DNA of 16,449 nucleotides from Rhodobacter sp. GTDB taxonomy: Bacteria > Pseudomonadota > Alphaproteobacteria > Rhodobacterales > Rhodobacteraceae. Under the pieces are notes generated by a model that was not told the origin of the DNA, did no database searches, and saw nothing but the letters and a program-made list of their open reading frames with translations. The position numbers and the translations under genes are program-made. The DNA is taken from positions 1-16,449 of the forward strand of contig PNNE01000338.1 in the NCBI GenBank assembly GCA_013824055.1, given 5' to 3'. Shown piece after piece: positions 13,422 through 16,449 of the stretch. Position 1 is the first letter of the stretch, and each line of letters opens with the position of its first letter.

Positions 13422-14120
13422 ATGGCCGATCTTTTCGACATGCCCTCACAGCCTGCCGGCGGCCCGCGCCCGCTGGCCGACCGATTGCGGCCAAAGTCCC
13501 TGGCCGAGGTGATCGGGCAGGAAAAGGTCCTGTCCCGCGACGGTCCACTGGGGGCGATGCTGGCGGCGAGATCCTTGTCTTCGCTGATCCTCTGGGGGCC
13601 GCCGGGGGTGGGCAAGACCACCATCGCGCGGCTGCTGGCGGCTGAGACGGACCTGCATTTCGTCCAGATTTCGGCGATCTTCACGGGTGTCCCGGACCTG
13701 CGGAAGGTGTTCGAGGCGGCAAGGCTCCGCCGCCAGAACGGCAAGGGGACGCTGCTGTTCGTCGACGAGATCCACCGGTTCAACAAGGCGCAGCAGGACG
13801 GCTTCCTGCCGCATATGGAGGATGGGACGATCCTTCTGGTCGGGGCCACGACCGAAAACCCCAGCTTCGAGCTGAATTCGGCACTTCTGTCGCGGTCGCA
13901 GGTCATCGTCCTGGAACGTCTGGCGCTTGCCGACCTGGAACGCCTGGCGCAGCGGGCCGAGCAGGACCTGGGCCGCGCGCTGCCCCTGAAGGGCGAGGCG
14001 CGCGAGGCGATGCTGGAGATGGCCGACGGCGACGGCCGGGCGCTTCTGAACCTGATCGAGCAGGTGGCGGCGTGGCGGCTCGACGCCCCGCTGACCCGCG
14101 ACCAGCTGGCCCGCGGCTGA
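13422..14120 (+). CDS. rarA: RarA N-terminal half: AAA+ ATPase domain
   Basis: The 232-residue product would hold the whole ATPase core: Walker A GPPGVGKT at 59-66, Walker B LLFVDE at 111-116, the following IHRFNKAQQD, sensor-1-like GATTEN at 141-146 and the arginine finger candidate Arg158 in LLSRS. It stops early in the helical lid region, before the C-terminal oligomerisation domain. As a separate protein it might bind ATP but would probably not form the normal tetramer; that is inference. Confidence 0.75.
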   Translation: MADLFDMPSQPAGGPRPLADRLRPKSLAEVIGQEKVLSRDGPLGAMLAARSLSSLILWGPPGVGKTTIARLLAAETDLHFVQISAIFTGVPDLRKVFEAARLRRQNGKGTLLFVDEIHRFNKAQQDGFLPHMEDGTILLVGATTENPSFELNSALLSRSQVIVLERLALADLERLAQRAEQDLGRALPLKGEAREAMLEMADGDGRALLNLIEQVAAWRLDAPLTRDQLARG

Positions 14121-14734
14121 TGCGGCGGGCGGCGAAATACGACAAGTCGGGGGAAGAGCACTACAATCTGATCTCGGCGCTGCACAAGTCGGTCCGCGGC
14201 AGCGACCCTGACGCCGCACTTTACTGGTTCGCCCGGATGCTGGAGGGCGGCGAGGACCCGCGCTTTCTTGCCCGCCGCCTGACCCGCATGGCGGTCGAGG
14301 ATATCGGCCTGGCCGACCCGCAGGCCGAAGCCGTGTGCCTTGACGGCTGGCAGACCTACGAACGTCTCGGCTCGCCCGAGGGGGAGTTGGCCCTGGCGCA
14401 GGCGGTGGTCTACCTGGCGCTGGCGCCAAAGTCGAACGCGGTCTACACGGCCTACAAGGCGGCCCGCACCGCCGCGCGCGAGACGGGCAGCCTGATGCCG
14501 CCCAGGCACATCCTGAACGCGCCGACCCGGATGATGAAGGACATCGGCTACGGCTCGGGCTATGCCTATGACCATGACGCCGAGGACGGGTTCTCGGGGC
14601 AGAATTACTTCCCGGAAGGCATGAAGCGGCCGGTCTGGTACCTGCCCCCCGAACGCGGCTTCGAGCGCGAGCTGAAGAAGCGCGTCGATTACTTCGCCAA
14701 GCTTCGTGCGAAACGCCAGGACGACAAGGCGTAA
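14120..14734 (+). CDS. rarA: RarA C-terminal half, possible reinitiation product
   Basis: Beginning MRRAAKYDKSGEEHYNLISA, 204 residues cover the rest of the lid and the MgsA/RarA C-terminal oligomerisation domain (SVRGSDPDAALYWFARML, RMAVEDIGLADP, NAPTRMMKDIGYG, YDHDAEDGFSGQNYFPEGM). Its ATG overlaps the upstream stop in a TGATG, the arrangement used for coupled termination-reinitiation, and no independent ribosome site is seen. A two-piece RarA is therefore possible if the frameshift is real. Confidence 0.7.
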   Translation: MRRAAKYDKSGEEHYNLISALHKSVRGSDPDAALYWFARMLEGGEDPRFLARRLTRMAVEDIGLADPQAEAVCLDGWQTYERLGSPEGELALAQAVVYLALAPKSNAVYTAYKAARTAARETGSLMPPRHILNAPTRMMKDIGYGSGYAYDHDAEDGFSGQNYFPEGMKRPVWYLPPERGFERELKKRVDYFAKLRAKRQDDKA

Positions 14735-14753
14735 CCGGCAAGGCGTAATCGGC
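14726..14753. repeat. Two-copy 14-bp tandem repeat over the rarA stop
   Basis: AAGGCGTAACCGGC (14726-14739) is followed directly by AAGGCGTAATCGGC (14740-14753), differing at one base. The first copy contains the rarA TAA stop (14732-14734). It is the same unit length as the repeats at the ends of trmB and luxR2. Confidence 0.75.
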
Positions 14754-14755
14754 TC

Positions 14756-14797
14756 GGGACCAGGGTCGTCGAAGATTGCTCCGACGACCCTGGTCCC
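14756..14797. terminator. 16-bp perfect hairpin between convergent rarA and ettA
   Basis: GGGACCAGGGTCGTCG (14756-14771) is perfectly complementary to CGACGACCCTGGTCCC (14782-14797) with a 10-nt loop. It lies in the 74-bp gap between two convergent genes, so it is probably a bidirectional terminator or 3'-end stabiliser. Neither flank has a real U-tract. Confidence 0.65.
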
Positions 14798-14808
14798 TGG
14801 GGTGCCTG

Positions 14809-16449
14809 TCACCGGGCGAAGCGCTTGTACTTCACCCGCTTCGGTTCCAGCGCGTCGGGGCCAAGACGGCGGACCTTGTCGTCCTCATAGGCCTGGAAGT
14901 TGCCCTCGAACCATTCCACATGCGCGTCGCCTTCAAACGCCAGGATGTGGGTGCAGAGCCGGTCCAGGAAGAAGCGGTCGTGGCTGATGATGATCGCGCA
15001 GCCGGCGAAATCCTCGATGGCGGCTTCCAGCGCCTGCAGCGTTTCCACGTCCAGGTCGTTGGTCGGTTCGTCAAGCAGCAGCACGTTGCCGCCGGATTTC
15101 AGCAGCTTGGCCATGTGGACGCGGTTGCGTTCGCCGCCCGACAAGAGACCGACCTTCTTCTGCTGGTCGGTGCCCTTGAAGTTGAACGCCCCGGTATAGA
15201 CGCGAGAGTTCATCTGCAGGTCGCCCAGGTGGATGACCTCGGCCCCGCCCGAGATTTCCTCCCAGACGTTCTTGTTCGGGTCGAGCGCGTCGCGCGACTG
15301 GTCGACATAGGCCAGCTTCACCGTCTCGCCCAGCTTGATCGTGCCGGCGTCGGGGGCCTCGGCGCCGGTGATCATGCGGAAGAGGGTGGACTTGCCGGCC
15401 CCGTTCGGGCCGATGACGCCGACGATGGCGCCGGGCGGGACGGTGAAGGACAGGTCCTCGATCAGCAGCTTGTCGCCCATCGCCTTCTTCAGGCCCTCGA
15501 CCTCGATCACCTTGTTGCCCAGACGCTCGCCGTTCGGGATGATGATCTGCGCGCTGGTGGCGCGTTCGGAAACGGTCTGGCCGGCCATCTCGTTATAGCG
15601 GTTGAGGCGGGCCTTGCCCTTAGCCTGCCGCGCCTTGGCGCCAGAGCGGATCCACTCCAGTTCCTTTTCCAGCGCCTTCTGCTTGGTCTTGTCCTCACGC
15701 GCCTCTTGCGCCATGCGCTTGGCCTTCTGCTCCAGCCAGGCGGAATAGTTGCCCTCGTAGGGAATGCCCCGGCCACGGTCGAGTTCAAGAATCCAGCCGG
15801 TGATGTCGTCCAGGAAATAGCGGTCGTGGGTGACGATCAGGATCGTGCCCTTGTAGGCGATCAGGTGCTTTTGCAGCCAGGCGATCGATTCCGCGTCGAG
15901 GTGGTTGGTCGGTTCGTCCAGAAGCAGCATGTCGGGCTTTTCAAGCAAGAGCTTGCACAGCGCGATGCGGCGGCGTTCGCCCCCCGACAGCGTGGTCACG
16001 TCGGCATCGTCGGGCGGGCAGCGCAGCGCGTCCATCGCGACGCCCACGGTCGCCTCAAGCTCCCACAGGTTGCCGGCGTCGATCTGGTCCTGCAGGGCGG
16101 CCATCTCGTCGGCGGTCTCGTCCGAGTAGTTCATCGCCAGTTCGTTGTAGCGTTCCAGGATCTTCGTCTGCTCGGCCACGCCCAGCATGACGTTTTCCTT
16201 GGCGGTCAGGGCCGGGTCGAGGTACGGCTCTTGCGCCAGGTAGCCGACCTTGGCACCCTTGGCGGCCCAGGCCTCGCCTTTGAAGTCCTTGTCCATCCCG
16301 GCCATGATCTTCAAGAGCGTGGACTTGCCCGCGCCGTTGACGCCGACGACGCCGATCTTCACGCCGGGCAGGAAGTTCAGGTGGATGTTCTCGAAGCAGG
16401 TCTTGCCGCCCGGGTAGGTCTTGGAGACGTTCTCCATGTGATAGACGTA
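14809..16449 (-). CDS. ettA: Energy-dependent translational throttle protein EttA (ABC-F), 5' partial
   Basis: EttA is a soluble ABC-F ATPase that binds the ribosomal E site and gates entry into elongation according to ATP/ADP level. Both nucleotide-binding domains are intact: the first has GVNGAGKST, LSGGERRR and MLLLDEPTNHLD; the second has GPNGAGKST, LSGGERNR and VLLLDEPTNDLD. Between them lie the arm insertion of the first domain and a charged P-site tRNA interaction linker (KALEKELEWIRSGAKARQAKGKAR). The C-terminus ends PKRVKYKRFAR, as in the family. The frame is open to the edge, reading YVYH before an internal methionine (16437), so only about five N-terminal residues are missing. It converges on rarA across a 16-bp hairpin. 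Confidence 0.97.
   Translation of the reverse strand, partial: YVYHMENVSKTYPGGKTCFENIHLNFLPGVKIGVVGVNGAGKSTLLKIMAGMDKDFKGEAWAAKGAKVGYLAQEPYLDPALTAKENVMLGVAEQTKILERYNELAMNYSDETADEMAALQDQIDAGNLWELEATVGVAMDALRCPPDDADVTTLSGGERRRIALCKLLLEKPDMLLLDEPTNHLDAESIAWLQKHLIAYKGTILIVTHDRYFLDDITGWILELDRGRGIPYEGNYSAWLEQKAKRMAQEAREDKTKQKALEKELEWIRSGAKARQAKGKARLNRYNEMAGQTVSERATSAQIIIPNGERLGNKVIEVEGLKKAMGDKLLIEDLSFTVPPGAIVGVIGPNGAGKSTLFRMITGAEAPDAGTIKLGETVKLAYVDQSRDALDPNKNVWEEISGGAEVIHLGDLQMNSRVYTGAFNFKGTDQQKKVGLLSGGERNRVHMAKLLKSGGNVLLLDEPTNDLDVETLQALEAAIEDFAGCAIIISHDRFFLDRLCTHILAFEGDAHVEWFEGNFQAYEDDKVRRLGPDALEPKRVKYKRFAR

Larger units (their letters stand above)
13422..14734 (+). pseudogene. rarA: rarA (mgsA), frameshifted replication-associated recombination protein A
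   Basis: The locus encodes a complete RarA, the AAA+ ATPase related to clamp loaders that acts at stalled forks and gaps, but in two frames. Frame 1 carries residues 1-232 and ends at TGA 14118-14120; the rest is continuous in the -1 frame from about 14111 to TAA 14732-14734. Adding one base in GCCCGCGG (14109-14116) would join LTRDQLAR to LMRRAAKYDKSG, as in intact homologues, and give 437 residues, the normal size. No residue is otherwise missing and both halves are well conserved, which argues for a recent indel or a sequencing error. AAGGTGG precedes the ATG. It follows the Do-like protease by 30 bp and converges on ettA. Confidence 0.85.

Noticed and set aside
14105..14122. Programmed -1 frameshift in rarA
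   Set aside because: No slippery heptamer of the X-XXY-YYZ type is present at the junction and no RNA pseudoknot is obvious. A simple indel or coupled reinitiation explains it better.
13388..14812. Minus-strand frame of 474 codons opposite rarA
   Set aside because: It is an antisense shadow; its length reflects GC bias, and conserved RarA motifs are on the plus strand.
1..16449. tRNA, rRNA, CRISPR array, insertion sequence or prophage
   Set aside because: No clover-leaf, regularly spaced repeat-spacer array, transposase, integrase or long terminal inverted repeats could be found by eye.

Overview
The window is GC-rich DNA from an alphaproteobacterium, most likely of the Rhodobacteraceae (Rhodobacter, Paracoccus or Roseobacter group). 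The evidence is the class II (CP4-like) EPSP synthase, the gene order rplO-secY-adk-rpsM-rpsK-rpoA-rplQ without rpsD, the LuxI/LuxR type, and the order rplQ / lux genes / Do-like protease / rarA. I cannot name the genus. No tRNA, rRNA, CRISPR array or transposase was recognised.

Layout. 1-2800: the tail of metK, a convergent GYD-domain gene, trmB (tRNA m7G46 methyltransferase) and aroA (EPSP synthase). 2850-4050: two minus-strand genes, a 25-residue hydrophobic peptide with a strong ribosome binding site and an HSL-family esterase, followed by a 453-bp gap with no gene. 4504-9741: the distal spc and alpha ribosomal-protein block, rplO-secY-adk-rpsM-rpsK-rpoA-rplQ. It carries RNA hairpins in three of its gaps and ends at a clear intrinsic terminator. 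9790-11930: a quorum-sensing module, luxR-luxI-luxR, with paralogous receptors on both sides of one AHL synthase. 12018-14750: a periplasmic Do/HtrA-like serine protease and rarA, which is broken by a one-base frameshift into two halves joined at an overlapping TGATG. 14809-16449: ettA (energy-dependent translational throttle ABC-F ATPase) on the minus strand, running off the right edge.

How the genes fit together. The centre is housekeeping translation, secretion and transcription: ribosomal proteins, SecY, adenylate kinase and RNA polymerase alpha. Its hairpins between rplO/secY, rpsK/rpoA and rpoA/rplQ suggest that output is adjusted inside the cluster. The lux module is separated from it by a terminator and has its own AT-rich leader with repeats.

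The observations most worth following are: the doubled LuxR receptors and the inverted-repeat-rich control regions around luxI; the split rarA; the terminator between rpsK and rpoA; two consecutive hairpins between rplO and secY, one with a GCAA tetraloop; the 25-residue membrane peptide; and a recurring family of short tandem duplications with a period of about 14 bp. Three of those duplications span a stop codon (trmB, luxR2, rarA). I did not find a wholly new multi-gene system.
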